Assembly: GCF_949628265.1 (NCBI RefSeq)
Contig: NC_088786.1
Location: 11,532,001 to 11,596,000 of the forward strand
Reading direction: 5' to 3'
Source of the DNA: Cloeon dipterum
Lineage: Eukaryota > Arthropoda > Insecta > Ephemeroptera > Baetidae
DNA: 64,000 nucleotides
The notes beneath the pieces are model-generated. The model was given only the letters and a program-made list of their open reading frames with translations, did no database searches and had not been told where the DNA came from. Below are positions 48,430 to 61,240 of the stretch, in pieces. The position numbers were made by a program, and so were the translations under genes. The first letter of the stretch is position 1. The number at the start of each line of letters is the position of its first letter.

Positions 48430-50910
48430 AATTGCACTTTGCACCCCTCTCATGTGATAAAAACGAAATCAGCACACCCACACTCGCACACGTACACTCG
48501 AGCGCAATTTTTTACACATTTCACACACCACCGGCACAACAGGCGCAAAAGGGTCTCACGAGAGCAGACGGAGCGAACGGAAATAATGAGATTAAATTAG
48601 AGTCGATATACCTACTACCGCCGAAGTGCACGCGGCGAGCAAACGTTTTTTATCGCGTCTCTTTTAACAAAACAACCACAACATGCTGTATGTATAACTG
48701 AATAGAATAATATACCCAGCGTTTATATCGAGTTTTACAAAAAATACACACACATTGACACACGCAAACAGAAAAATGCTCACTAAAGTAGCTTCTGTAC
48801 AGCTGCAACCAACAGAGAGCGGCCATAGAATACCATTTTATCCGCAACAAAAAACGAGATGTCTCTCAGCTCTGACTGAGTCGGTGTACAGAAAAAAGGG
48901 AATAGTGTATTGGGGTGTTCGCGACAAAATTTTAGAATACTTCCCGCATCAACAATATTTTAGCATTTTCCAGATGGAATAGGCGGTGGCAGATTTTTAC
49001 TCTATCATGTCTGAGAAGCCAAATGAGATTTCAAAATTCACGCTAAAATATCTGCCTTGTACAGTATGTGAATCCCATAGTTGTACGAGATCTATTAAAA
49101 TAGCTTAATACAAAAAATATTTGAAACCCTTCCTAGTGTGAAATTCTATTTACTGTCTGTTTTAAGAGATGGGATTAGCTGTTCCAAAAGAGAGACTTCA
49201 GAAAGTGGGAGTAAATATGTTTCTCGTTCTCGGACACTTACAATCAAAAACGCAATTTTGGCCAATGATGTTAAATTTGAATGGTGTTAAAAATTTTACG
49301 AATTGTCGACGGTTTAGCATCGTGATTATAAACTGTCTGTAAATCTTCTGTTGCTTTAAATATCGTTAAAATAATTATTTCGTTTAAATAAAAATGCAAT
49401 TTTTTTCTAATTCATTAACAATATCAAATTCCCTACCGATCATTGCATTAAATTCATGTACTCCAATGATGTGACTTATTTAAAGGAAAAATAAAAATGA
49501 AATCGGATAAAATTAACGCTGTGATATTTCCCAATGTGCAAATCCCACCTGGTAGCAAATTTCTTATTCATCGGATGGTAATTTATGCACGTATTTTAGC
49601 ATTCAGCTTTCACAAAAACACTCATACGCTCTGCTTTTTGATCACATATGCAGTATAGGCAGAAATTTAAATCGATTCAACGAAAGAAGAGCATAACTTG
49701 TGCTAGACGATACGATTAAAAAAAATACTTTAAACTGAGGAAGCACAGAGATTAGCCAATGGCAAGAACAGTAGCGCAAACATTGCCATAATTCAAACCA
49801 AAATTACGATACTTGTTCTCCACGCACGACCCTGCGTTATCAATAACTGGAATTGCTCAATTGCGAAGAGTTATGCCCACATTCAGCTTAAATAACGAAG
49901 CTACCTTTCGCTGCAAAGAAAGAGAATTGGTCAGTGACAATCTAAATAGTTTATTGCTCAATCGAGAGCGTACATTTATATATACATCTACTGCAGAACA
50001 AATAACGAAACGTGCAAGCACAAGCCCCATTTGCAGCCGCGCCCCTAACTCTCGCCGAGGTATTATTTATTTGCTCTCAAATTACACGCGGTGCGGCAAA
50101 CGTTTTTACCACGCAGAGGAAATGTGTGATTAATTTCGCTGCTCGTTTATCACGCCAATTATTTACTCGCAGAGGTGAAACTCTGTCCGCCAATTAAATT
50201 TTGTTTTGCTATATCACCCGGTAGCCGGAGCTTTTTTAATGAAATCGTTCGATCCCTCGGAGCAAAGACTTGAGTAAGAAGGAAGCAGAATTAAATACAG
50301 GTAGTGGTAGGCGGCGCTGACAGCGAAAGTGGTTGCGGGGGTGATGTAATAAGGCCGTTTGCAACCCAATTTATGGCCGCGCCGCCGTTTTGCGCCTAAT
50401 TGGAGATGAGCTCCAATTTTTTGTTATATATCGCTCGCCCGCGATCACTTTCTCCGCGCCGCGACCGTTAGCGTGCTCGGAATGGGTGACCGCGAGCACG
50501 ACGGCCGACCTCTATATAAATTTCTGCACCGGTGTGACACTCGCACGCTTACGCATCCCATGCAAGTCGCGTGTGCCAGTGCCAGCCGGCGCGATAAATA
50601 TTGATATGAATATGTTCCTGCACTCAACTTGCAAACTTTCTCTTTCTAACTGAATTGATCTGGTTTGCCAACTGATGGGTCCGGCCGGGCGGTTTGTGCT
50701 ATTAATTTCGTCACGCGTGTGCTCGTCAGTTGAGAAATCAAAGAGGCAGGGAAGTTCGTTCAAGCATTTTATTAGAAATTAAAAGGTACACAAAAACAAA
50801 ACAAATCGCAGATCAAAGGGACGGGCCCTCTACCACATTACGCTGGGCGCGGGAACTTCGGATTGTAGAGAAGGGTGAGGATGGCGGTTAGGGGTGAAGT
50901 GCGGATCGGC
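48430..50910. other. Intergenic between CIDE-N gene and first cuticular gene
   Basis: The beginning is 3' UTR of the CIDE-N gene, with an ATTAAA at 48591-48596. TTTATT at 50768-50773 (AATAAA on the minus strand) serves the cuticular gene on the right. GC-richer patches around 50330-50700 hold no recognisable exon. Confidence 0.5.
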
Positions 50911-51719
50911 TCAGACGGCGGCAACGACCTTGGCGGGGGTGACGGCGACGGGGGCGGCGGCGGCCACGACGGGCACGTCACGCTGCACGACGGCGTTGAA
51001 GCCGTTGATGGAGTCGGCGTAGTAGCTGACGGTGCGGCGGACACCGTCGGGCTCGATCAGCGAGTAGGAGCCGCGCACGACGTCACCATCGCGGGATTCC
51101 TCCTGGGCCTTGGAGTCGCCAGTGATGCCGTCCTGCACGGAGTAGGCGAAGGTGTACTGGGGGTTGGCGTCGACGTCCTCGGTGCGGGCGGCCACGACGG
51201 GAGCGCTGTAGGCAACGGGAGCGACAGCCTTGGCGGCGACGACGGGGGCGGCGGGAGCCGCGACGACGGGCGCAGAGTAGGCGACGGGGGCGGGCGCGGC
51301 GGCCACTACAGGAGAAGAGTAGGCGACGGGGGCGGCAGAGTAAGCGAAGGGGGTGGTGACGGCAGCCTTGGCCACGACGGGAGCAGCAGCTGCCACAGCG
51401 GGAGCGGAGTATGCCAAAGGAGCCACACCAGGAGCGGCGTAGGCAGCGAGCGCGGGGGCGGGGTAGGCGTAGGGGGAGTAGGCAACGGGAGCGGCAGAGT
51501 AGGCGGCAGCGTAGGGAAAGGCGGCCCTCGCCACCAGGGGAGCGGCGTTGTAGGCCACAGGGGCGGCGGCGGCGACCAGTGGTAGAGCTGCGGCGGTGGA
51601 GATGCTGGCGATCAGGGTGCCGAAAACGGCGAGAAGGGCCTGCGAACAAACCGAACAATTGACTTTGAAATCGTCCTTTACGGCTGTGGTAGAACTCGAC
51701 TTACGCTGATGCGGGCCAT
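50911..51719 (-). CDS. RR-2 cuticular protein (CPR family), 247 aa
   Basis: Two exons: 51719-51705 encodes only MARIS, and 51639-50911 the rest. A tiny first exon breaking the signal peptide is the classic CPR gene structure. The signal peptide ([18 protein letters not shown]) is followed by about 130 residues of Ala/Pro/Val/Tyr repeats ([11 protein letters not shown] type). The RR-2 Rebers-Riddiford chitin-binding domain covers about 162-225 ([50 protein letters not shown]). A short APVAV tail ends the protein. It is secreted and binds chitin in hard cuticle. AATAAA (minus strand) is at 50773-50768. Alternating Ala codons create a long open frame on the opposite strand that is not a gene. 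Confidence 0.93.
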
Positions 51720-51757
51720 TGTATTGGAAATGTGGATCCTTGCGTGCTTGAGCAGCA

Positions 51758-51794
51758 ACTGATACTATGCCCTGGGGGCAGCGGACGTTTTATA
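51758..51794 (-). promoter_or_regulatory. TATA box and initiator of the first RR-2 gene
   Basis: TATAAA on the minus strand occupies 51794-51789, and the arthropod initiator TCAGT is at 51762-51758, about 32 bp downstream. This predicts a 5' UTR of about 40 nt before the ATG at 51719. Confidence 0.75.
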
Positions 51795-53755
51795 CCCGGG
51801 GGAACGCGGGCAGGGACGATACCTTTGTGACATCACACTGTCCATCACGGTGGAGGCGGAATAATGCAAGCATAATTGAGATGCAGACCAACGCATGTTC
51901 TTTTCGAGAGGATGAGCCAAGTGGCTAGAAAGTGCCCGAGGTGTGGATGGGGCATTGTTTGCGTTGTTTGCGTTGGGCTAGAGCCATGAGGAAGAACGCA
52001 ATCAGAGCCGCGAGACACTTTTAATAAGCGCTCAATGTAAATGGAATTATGAACAAAATTCGTGTCGAAACATCGGCGTGCCGTGCACTGCCGACGAAAC
52101 TGATCTGCAATTAATTTTCAATTTCCTTGCGTCCACGCTATATGATTCATTCATTCATAAATGGAAGTAAATTAGCATATACCACAGCAGCTAGCAATAT
52201 AATAAGCGAGTGCAGTTTTAGCTCTATTTTGTAATTGGGCAAATGAGTGTTCTTGCGCTACATGCATGCTGAGCAGATCATTTATAACCAGAGATTTACA
52301 TTTATTTCAGCTTTATTGAAACTCTAAATTATTTTTAGAGATCTTTATTAGATAAGATATCAGCTTTTTAGTTAATTTTTGACAGAAAAATTAAAAAAAG
52401 AATGGAAAGTGATTAGGTTCCAAATTTACATATTCAAATAATGGAATAATGATAGTAATAAAGATAATAGGATTCTTTTCGTCAGCGCGTATTGGTGTAC
52501 CTTGGACTTAGTTATTTGGAGACAAATATTCTTGATGTTAGCTTTCAGATAGCCTCTAGCTTAAAGAAAACGCGCATTCCTTTGTTTGTACTCTGTATTA
52601 CACAGAGAAAGCATGAGGTAAGAGTACAAATATGCTGGCGGAAAAACCTTGCAAGACGTGAGCTGATCCCAAATTTTCATGGTCAAACGAAAAAAAATCA
52701 TTTATTCTCCGCAGCATTAATAGGGTGCGCATGCACTGTGTACACTAATGTGAGAATCTGAGCAATGTTTGGGGGTCGACTGAGGGCTATGCCTATGTTT
52801 GACTCTCATTGCCGTGTGACAATTAATTGTTTATTTGAAGCAATGGCAAGTTGGCAAAGACGTAACTGTGTCGTAGAATATTTTGAGCTTCATATAATTT
52901 AGGGAAAAATTGTAACAAAAAAAATAAACTAGCGGGGGCCACGTCGGTTCCTTTAAAAAAAGGACCGGGATGTTTTTGGGCGCATACTTGGTCCTGACTG
53001 TGGCTGTAGCATAAAAATGCTTATATCTAATTCCAGATAAGTAGTCCAATAAAAAATTTGGCGGTCATAAACTTAATCAAAACACTTCCTATATTTGTTT
53101 TGATGAAAGCTTCTATTTATTTGATAAACAGGTTTTTACAACGAGCTTCGCTGAATTAGGTCAGTGCCAACACAAGTTAATCTAAATTAGCCCGCTGCAT
53201 ATTTTATGCGAGCTTCTCTGCTCGTCGCTGTTTCGATCAAATTTCAGTTACAAAATATTTTTAATCTTTAATTTTAATTTTCTTTGCATACAAACTATTC
53301 TCAGAACTCCTTTAATAACAATGTGTCAATTATGCCCTGGAAGGCGCAGATCTTTAATTAAGGTTCATTTCCCTATTTAAATTAGAAAGAAAAATCATGG
53401 GTCAGTGCCTCTAGCATTGCATTAGTCGTAAGGCCAGTTTAGTTAAAATAAAAGTAAAAATATGAGTTCCCTTGAACTGATTTGCATTTAAATGTAGCAG
53501 GAAGATCATTTGTGGAACCACTCTTTTTGGAGAAAGTGTCAAAGGTATTTTAAGCTACCAAATTTTCGGGAGATCTCGGTATTTAAAAATCAGATGTCAT
53601 TGAAAAGATATTTGATTTATTTTATGAGAGTGCGTTTGATATCACATCACAAAATAATGAGAACAAATGCAACATGGTGAAGACAAATAAATTAAACAGG
53701 TTTCTTCTTTACAGGAAGGACTTAGAGGGTGCAGCTTGATTGGTTGAGCAACTGC
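51795..53755. other. Intergenic between cuticular genes 1 and 2
   Basis: AT-rich. TTTATT at 53616-53621 (AATAAA on the minus strand) belongs to cuticular gene 2. A small inverted repeat (GGTTCCTTT to AAAGGACC, about 52947-52968) is present. No gene was recognised. Confidence 0.5.
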
Positions 53756-54532
53756 TTAACCGAGCAGAGCCTTGCCATAGGTAGCGTGGGCGATGGGGGC
53801 GGCATAGGTGGCGTGGGCGATGGGGGCGGCGTAGGCAGCGTGGGCGATGGGGGCAGCATAGGCGGCGTGGGCGACGGGGGCGGCATAAGCGGCGTGGGCG
53901 ACGGGGGCGGCATAAGCCAGGGGAGCGGCGACCTTAGCGATGGCGGGGGCGGCGACAACAGCCTTGGCGACGGCGGCCTCCTTGTGCACGACGGCGTTGA
54001 ATCCGTTGACGGGGTCGGCGGTGTAGTCGACGGTGCGGCGGGTGCCGTCAGCCTCGATGAGGGAGTAAGAGCCCTGGACGACGTCACCGTCGCGGGTCTC
54101 CTGCTGCTGCTTGTTGTCTCCGGTCAGAGCGTCGGACACGGAGTAAGCGTAGCTGAAGAAAACTAGGTTTACAATACGCAATTCTCTTTAAGTTGAGATT
54201 GTTTCACCTGTAGTGAGGGTTGGCGTCGTATTCAGCGGGCACGGCGACCTTGGCGAGGGCGGGGGCGGCAACGACAGCCTTGGCGACGGGGGCGGCATAG
54301 GCCAGGGGAGCGGCGTGCAGAGCAGGGGCAGCGTACGCCGAGTAGGCGGGGGCGGCGGCGTAGGTGGTCAGGGCGGGCTGGAGGACTCCGGCACGAGCAA
54401 CGGCCACGAAGGCGGCGAAGGCGACGAACTGAATCGCAAAAATCGAATGAGAAAAACTGCACAGGGCTGAAAGACTGCGAGACTGGAAATCTCGCATTGC
54501 AGGCTTAGCTGCTGTTGTACCTTGAATGCCAT
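53756..54532 (-). CDS. RR-2 cuticular protein (CPR family), 209 aa
   Basis: Three exons: 54532-54521 (MAFK), 54428-54208 and 54152-53756. The signal peptide is [17 protein letters not shown]. An Ala/Tyr/Pro-rich stretch follows, then the RR-2 domain (about 70-135: [52 protein letters not shown]). The C-terminus is a run of [18 protein letters not shown] repeats ending GKALLG. The second intron falls inside the RR-2 domain, within the HYSY codons, unlike its two neighbours here. It is a secreted chitin-binding cuticle component. The C-terminal repeat is a likely site of length variation. AATAAA (minus) is at 53621-53616. Confidence 0.93.
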
Positions 54533-54549
54533 TTTTGAGTAGTTGAGGT

Positions 54550-54586
54550 TGACTGTGGTTAGCAAAAGCTCCAATCGCCTTTTATA
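54550..54586 (-). promoter_or_regulatory. TATA box and initiator of the second RR-2 gene
   Basis: TATAAA (minus strand) lies at 54586-54581 inside GAGTATAAAAGG. An ACAGTC initiator-like site follows about 32 bp downstream, giving a short 5' UTR before the ATG at 54532. Confidence 0.65.
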
Positions 54587-57500
54587 CTCGGCCGCAGCAG
54601 ATGAGAACCCCTCCTGCTTGGCGGAACCCTTCTCTAGACGCGAAGAGAATTTAACCACCTCCTCGCGGAGCTGGCTGCTGGGCGGCCGGTAACTTTCCTT
54701 CGCCTCACTGCAGAGATTTGCCGTCGCAATAAAATGCGTTCTCATTATTTCTAGGACACATTTTGATTCCCTAGACCAATGTAACACGGCGGCGGCAAAA
54801 CAACAACATCTTTTCAAGGTGCGCTTAATTTCGTGTTATATTGCAACAGGTGGAGTGGCCGTGAAGCTCGATAGCATCTCGTCAGGGTGTTCTCCGCTCA
54901 ATAATCCTCGTCCAATCGAAAAATGCTTCGGCCGAGACGAGCATGCAAAATATGCAATATTTCGTGCGAACTAACAAAACCGCATGCACCTTGATGCGTT
55001 CACAACATTGAACGAATCGCACCAGAGAAAAACAAACACTCGGGTTTTGCTCGAAAATTGCGCGATGGCCTAAAAAAACGATTCTTTTGATTTACTCAGT
55101 TTACTTTTACTGTTCGGGAAATCTGAATGGGCGTGAATGTATTGCTCGCGAATGCTGATATTCATATTTAGCATACGGGTCCATGCATCGATACAATTAA
55201 TGCAAATGTCAAGGCGAACCGCTAAGCGAAAAAGCGAATAACTTGTTATCTTTTCCATTTGGATTAACAAGATGGCATTTAGTGTGTGTAGCACAGCCTA
55301 TTATTAATGCTGCCGTTTGTATTTAATGGCTCGCCAACATCGAGTTGGGCTTCAATCGCGCCAGTAATCGGCTTCATTTCATAACGTGAATGATGGAATT
55401 ATTGATGGCTTGACAGGCTAACATGTTTTTCGTGTTTTATTATAGATTTAAAACTGTTGACATTCATCTATGGTGACGCTGGACAGTTCAGGAGAGCAGG
55501 TCACATCTGAAACCTGATTTTGATCTGTTCTTTTTGAAATGTAATACCAGTAGTTATTAAACTTGATGTTTAAAATGCCAAATGGTAATTTTATTTTATT
55601 TTCAAAGGATTGTAATTTTGAGAAAATGTGTTCAAATTTTTAAAATTGCGCTAATAACCATAAGCATGCGTTTTGATAACGTAATGATAACTTCTTTTTG
55701 CAACGACCTTGCGTTCTTATAGCAGGCCATGGCAGTAAACCTTTTTTTACAATGGGCCAACAGCGCTAAAAGTCTTCGATCTTTATGATGCGTCGTTTCC
55801 AGGACGCGACGTGAGAGCCACAACAGTGTGCCGTGGCGGCGGATGCCGCGTACCGGCAGCGTGGCATTCATTCGCGAGAAAGCAAAATATTGCATAACGC
55901 AGACGCGCCGCATTCTGGGGGCCTAATTGATTTATGAATGGATCATTAATATACAAACAATTGCACCTGCTTCATCTTTTCGCGTTGTATTGTTAGTCGT
56001 GCACCTGTTTTATTCAAATGAACTGTAATGAACGATTCACTTTCTAAGATTTGCGGATAATTTTTTCCAGGGAAATTTTATAGAAATTCAGACATATTTT
56101 TAATTTTATTCTAAATTTGATCCATCTATTTTGTAATTCAATTCCTCGTCATGATTTCTATGATTTAATTAGGTGTGAATCAACAATAATATTTTGGCTA
56201 ATCAAGTCCAAGTGTAAAAGTTTTTGGGTGAATTTATGAGCTATAAAAAAGATTTAATTTAACACTTCGACGAGTAGAGGCAATAAAAGTCTAACGAATA
56301 AATTAGCGTTTATTTTCAATAAATCACTTTTATAGAATAGTTTCTCCAAGTGAGGCAGGCGGACCCTTGCTTTTGCCATCTTTGGGCAACGAGAGGAAAT
56401 ATTTTTTATTGAGTTTTCAAATTACTGTAATTTAACCCATTTGTCACTCGAATTTAAGGGTCAATTAGTACAACATATAGTCTTAAACTGTTTAGATTTT
56501 CGTTTAAATCATCAAACTGTCAAAACTTTAACCATTTCTCGTTAACTGGATGACTACGTGAGGAAAAAGGCGTATGAAAATGTTGAGAGCACAGCACATG
56601 TTGCAACAAAAACGCAATTGTCCTAAATAGCGTATTAGCTGCAAATTTGTTCGTCGGACACAATTCTGAATCAATTTCCCCATTGATTACAATGCCAATT
56701 TCTAGGAACGTATAATATTTCGCGTGGTTATGCATTATAAAACAAGGGATATAAGTGCGCAATTATTTGTACACACAGCACCGTACGCGAACGTAAAAGC
56801 GCCAGAATTAATCGAGATAATTGCAAGTGGTGGGTAGAAAGCCCGAAGGTGCGGCGCTCACATAATTTCGAGTGCCTTGGGCCCTCGGAGGGCGTGGACG
56901 CGCGCGCACGTGAGGTGCCTTTACCTCGCCTTGCCTCTCCCGCCGCTTACAGCCTATTTTGCCGAAATCCGAGCGAGGCCACGACGCTGGACGGCCGGCT
57001 GGCCGACCGGCAGTTATCTGTGGCGGTCCTCTTTTCGCCACGATCGGGGTCAAGGTCGTCTTTTTCCGCCGCCTCACTCGCACGCGCCGGGACAACACCT
57101 TTTCCAGATGCTCGTCGCGTCTCGCACCGCCGAAAGTGTATCACTAATTATTGCAATTAGCCCCGCTATGGCTCGCCGCTTAATTGCTTTGTGGGACGAA
57201 TGAACGCCCGATTTATTATTCATCAGTTGCTTAACAAGAACTAGAAGATTTAGGTGCACGTTGCATAAGCTTTTCATTTTTACAGCCGATCGGCGTACGT
57301 GGGAAAATTTGAATACGGCTTTCTTTCAGCGTCGTTGGCTGCCAATTTTTAAATAAGATGAAAACAGTAAACGACAGCGTTGTGCTCTGTTGGCTCCGGC
57401 AAGTGGACAGTTGAATCGAGCCTCTTTTATGTGTAAGATAATATTACGACTTGATAATCTTGGGCAAAATTATTTTCTTTCAAAAAATGAAATTGTTCCA

Positions 57501-60500
57501 GGAATATCCAGATTAACCGTTTCCAATCTCCACGATCCCAAGTCAAAAATACTTTGAAAGATTTATGAAGATGTAACGAGTATTTGGATACTCGTTTAGT
57601 TGATTTGTTTCTGCCATCTATCTGAGCAATTGAGAAATAATTGTATGTCTCGATTTGTGAATTTGTGAGATTTTTGTAAACCAGCAAGGGCTTTATGCTC
57701 AGCTTGGCATAAGGAGAGTGTAGCTGGCTGAACACAGCACGACTCGTCCGCCTAGGGTGGCTTGGCCAAGATGGGCCAAGACCACGTGAACGGTTTCGCA
57801 TTGAATTGCGGATATAGACCATTGAATTGATTATCAATCAAGTTGAAATTTTTGTAAGTATTGTGATACTTTAGAAATAATTTATGTTGTGCCACTGTTT
57901 CTTTGAATTGTATTTTGATGTTTGCACGAATATTTGTTTGTAAAGGAAACCTGGCCAACTGGCTGTCTAGTACGCCCGATTAGGACGACTATTGGAACGA
58001 ATTGGAAATCTGACGTTTTGTATTGACTGATCTGTAACGTTTCGTACAAGACTCAGAGAGAAGATTATCGTTCATGTCGAACCAATATTCCTATTTGTTA
58101 AGTATGAATGTGTAATTGTATTGACAAACCCCTGAAGTTATCATTTGGTTGAAACGTCTTTATAATTAAATCGGCGTCTTTTAAAGAATTTTATAGAAAT
58201 TCTGATGTTTGATTGCTATATGTCTTTCCACAATTTGTGTGAATATGTTGAGAATTTCCAAATACTTGAGCTACCCTTAAGAATCTTATTCTCATGTACT
58301 GGCATCCAACCTTTTACTGTTACAAAGATTAGAGAAAAGAGAAAACCTATTCAAAGGAATGAAGGAATTGAATAAGAAGAAAAATTAAATTTTACAATTT
58401 GGCTACTTCCAAATATTTTGAGATTTTATTTTTCTCACCGTTTTCATGAGAATATGCTATTAACAACGCTATCACATAATATTACAAAAAAAATATTGCT
58501 AATTAAAAAATTAATATCCTAAGAAATGCTCTCATCGAGTGAAATTTTCAATCTACTCGACAGTGTGTGTTTTGTGAGCGGTTTCCTTCTTTTATTAAAA
58601 TTAATCACGATTTCCATTAGGTAGTCCGTGCTATCGGATCCAGTTTTCTCGGAAATGGCTTAAATCAATTTGACCTTAACCCAATTCTTAGAGCACAGTT
58701 AAAGGCAGGAAAGATTTTCCTGAAATAGAATTAACCAGAGTGGACGATGAGGCGCGGCGGGCGAGAGCGGTGCGTGATCTGCAGCGTGTTATGCCACAGC
58801 CTGCACGAGAAGCCGATAATTATTACTGGTGTGTGGCCCTTCTGAAGTGCATTTCATGCGGCGGCGGCGGCGTAACATTAATTCATGAACTTGGTGGTGT
58901 GGCTATTGCCGCGAGTGAGAATGTATTCACTCACTCACTAAGTACAAGCGCGCTGGCCTGGATTCCGGAGCATGGGACAGCTTTCATTGTCTGAAACTGG
59001 TGTGACGTAACTGCAGCTGCTGCCGCTGAGAAAACTGTAACGCTCGCCAAACAAAAGTGGCCCTTCGACTCTCGATGAAAGGGGGAAATCGTTGGCCGCC
59101 GACTAATTTGCGTGAGCTACACTTGAAATTGCTGCAAACGAGACCTGCAGACAGACACACGTCGAGTGGGAGAAATTACAATAGAAAAATACCGCCGCGC
59201 GCACAGGCAATTTCAACCGCAGCGAATTGCTGCTGGCCACTCTTTTGCAACTCTATCCATTAGCCGCGGCTGACCTTAACCGTGAACAAAGCCGAGGAAA
59301 AGGGCCTCTTTTCAGCTATAGTTGACCTTACAGAATTTCTCAGGAATTAGTGCAAAAAATGACGGCCGATCTAACCTTTGATTATTGCCTCTCACGTAGG
59401 CTTTATTTTCTTTAAAAATGCATTTATTCTGGTCCACACTCAACTTTCAACTGATTAGAAGTTTTCGTCTCCAAATTTCATTATTTATATCTCTTTTTTT
59501 AATTGAATGAATGAATAATTTATTAAACGCAATTATGCGTGCAAAACTGAGTACGTTTAATTTTTTAGAACTCATTTTTAAAATAGCCTGCAATTTAAAT
59601 AAATTTGAACTGCATACTTGCTGTTTCATTGAAATTGTGGAAAATATGAAACTTTTGACATGAAAATACAGACAACGCGTAGTTTCTTTAGTAAATTGAC
59701 TGGTATTGCGCTTGTGAGCTGTTGCTGTCATTGAAATCTTCGACGTTCAACTAAACTTGCACAAGCTTTGTTTCTAACCGGTAAAATTTATCTCGAGTAA
59801 GCATCTTTATACCCTGTTCCAACACAGAAATGCACTCTGGGGCAGTTCCACATATTATTCAGAAACGCTTAACGTTATTATTTAGCTCTCTTGTTGCAAT
59901 TTAATATTCTTGGCTTTATACAGTCTACAATTAAGAGTTTATTTTCTGCATCTTTTCAGGTAATTTCTAAAAATATCCTAATGGGTTGGTAATTCATCCT
60001 GCGCAACATAAAAGTTTATGTCTTAATTAAAAAATAACTAAACACGGACACGAGAGAGCAAGCAGAAAAAGTAAATTGCTGGTCCTTGTTAAAAATATTT
60101 TCTGTAGAAATTCAAACCACTTAAGCCAACTCAAGCAAATTTGAATGAAAAAGAGTGTGGTGTCTACGTATCTCTAATTATGAGACGAATGATGCAGCGT
60201 AAATCGAAAATATTTCTCAATTGTTCTGGAACCATCGAAACCTTCATATCAGACGGTTGGAAAGAAAGGGTTGAATTAATCATTGAGTTTCAATTTTCAT
60301 TTTAAAATTTTTTACATTCCAAATCAAATTGAAAGAATAGCAAGCAGTTTGGTTTTCTGTTAAAATGTAGAAATTGCCGATCCAAATAGATATTTTGTTG
60401 CTGCTTGCAGCCTGATTTTTGTTGTTTTTATTTAATTTTTTCTTTTATCGTTATAAGTTATTGACTTTTTGAATGTTGCGGGCAAAATAAGGCAGGGGTT

Positions 60501-60607
60501 TATTATATAAAATCCAATTTATTTTCCACTTATTTGATCACATTGTGCGCATAAATTATAAAAACAAAAACCTACGTCTACTGTTAGTAACAAAAAATGG
60601 CAATCAA
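54587..60607. other. 6 kb intergenic region between cuticular genes 2 and 3
   Basis: Mostly AT-rich with no recognisable gene. A conspicuous GC-rich island sits at about 56830-57180. A small inverted repeat CTTGGCC...GGCCAAG lies near 57759-57778. TTTATT at 60499-60504 (AATAAA on the minus strand) serves cuticular gene 3. Confidence 0.5.
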
Positions 60608-61174
60608 TCAACCAATGAACCTGGCGACTGGCGCGCCATATCCTGGGTACGCAGCGTACGGAGCGAACGGAGCAGGAGCCACAGCGGGAGCAACGGCAGG
60701 GCCGGCGAACACGGGGGCAGGGGCGGCCAGCGGAGCCCTCACGAGTGGAGCGGGCAGCACGGGGGCTGCGGGCACAGCGGGCACGGCGGCCTTGACCACG
60801 GCGGGCTGCCTGCTGACGTGGGCGTTGAATCCGTTGATGGGGTCGGCGATGTAGTTGACGGTGCGCACGGTGCCGTCGGGCTCAACGAGGGAGTAGGCGC
60901 CCTGCACGATGTCTCCGTGGCGGGTCTCGTGCTGCAGCTTGTTGTCACCGGTCAGGGCGTCGCTCACCGAGTACCCAAACGAGTACTGGGGCACGGCGTC
61001 GACCGGGGCGAGCGCGGGGGCCACTGCGACGGGCGCGGGGGCAGCTGCGTAACCGAATGGAACACCGGCACGGGAAGCTGCCACCAACGCGAGGAATGCG
61101 ACCAGCTGGAAAGAAATTCGAGTTTAGATTTTGGATGAGGACGCCGGCCACTGGGCACTTACTCTGAGAGCCAT
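60608..61174 (-). CDS. RR-2 cuticular protein (CPR family), 169 aa
   Basis: Two exons: 61174-61163 (MALR) and 61105-60608. The signal peptide is [18 protein letters not shown] short [11 protein letters not shown] stretch leads to the RR-2 domain at about 40-107 ([54 protein letters not shown]). The C-terminus is Pro/Ala-rich, ending APVARFIG. Strand, promoter type and tiny first exon match the two genes to its left, so all three are probably tandem paralogues. It lacks the domain-internal intron of the second gene. Confidence 0.93.
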
Positions 61175-61234
61175 TGTGCTTCTGTTGGATTGATTGCTGT
61201 AAGCAAGTGTGACATTGCCGCTGGCATGAGGCTT

Positions 61235-61240
61235 CTTATA
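61235..61240 (-). promoter_or_regulatory. TATA-like box of the third RR-2 gene
   Basis: TATAAG on the minus strand, about 60 bp upstream of the ATG at 61174, a position comparable to the TATA boxes of the other two cuticular genes. Confidence 0.55.

Noticed and set aside
50875-51585. 236-codon Gly/Asp-rich open frame opposite the first RR-2 gene
   Set aside because: It is the mirror of repetitive GCC/GTC codons of the cuticular protein on the other strand. The real strand has a signal peptide, RR-2 domain, splice sites and TATA box.
52947-52968. Inverted repeat GGTTCCTTT...AAAGGACC as a terminator or element end
   Set aside because: Too short and isolated. No partner end or duplication was seen nearby.
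56849-57203. Several overlapping GC-rich open frames of about 100 codons
   Set aside because: Open on both strands at once, which is what high GC alone produces. No splice sites, signal peptide or domain.
60545-61138. 197-codon open frame opposite the third RR-2 gene
   Set aside because: Same artefact: antisense of Ala/Pro/Val codons giving Gly/Arg/His-rich nonsense.
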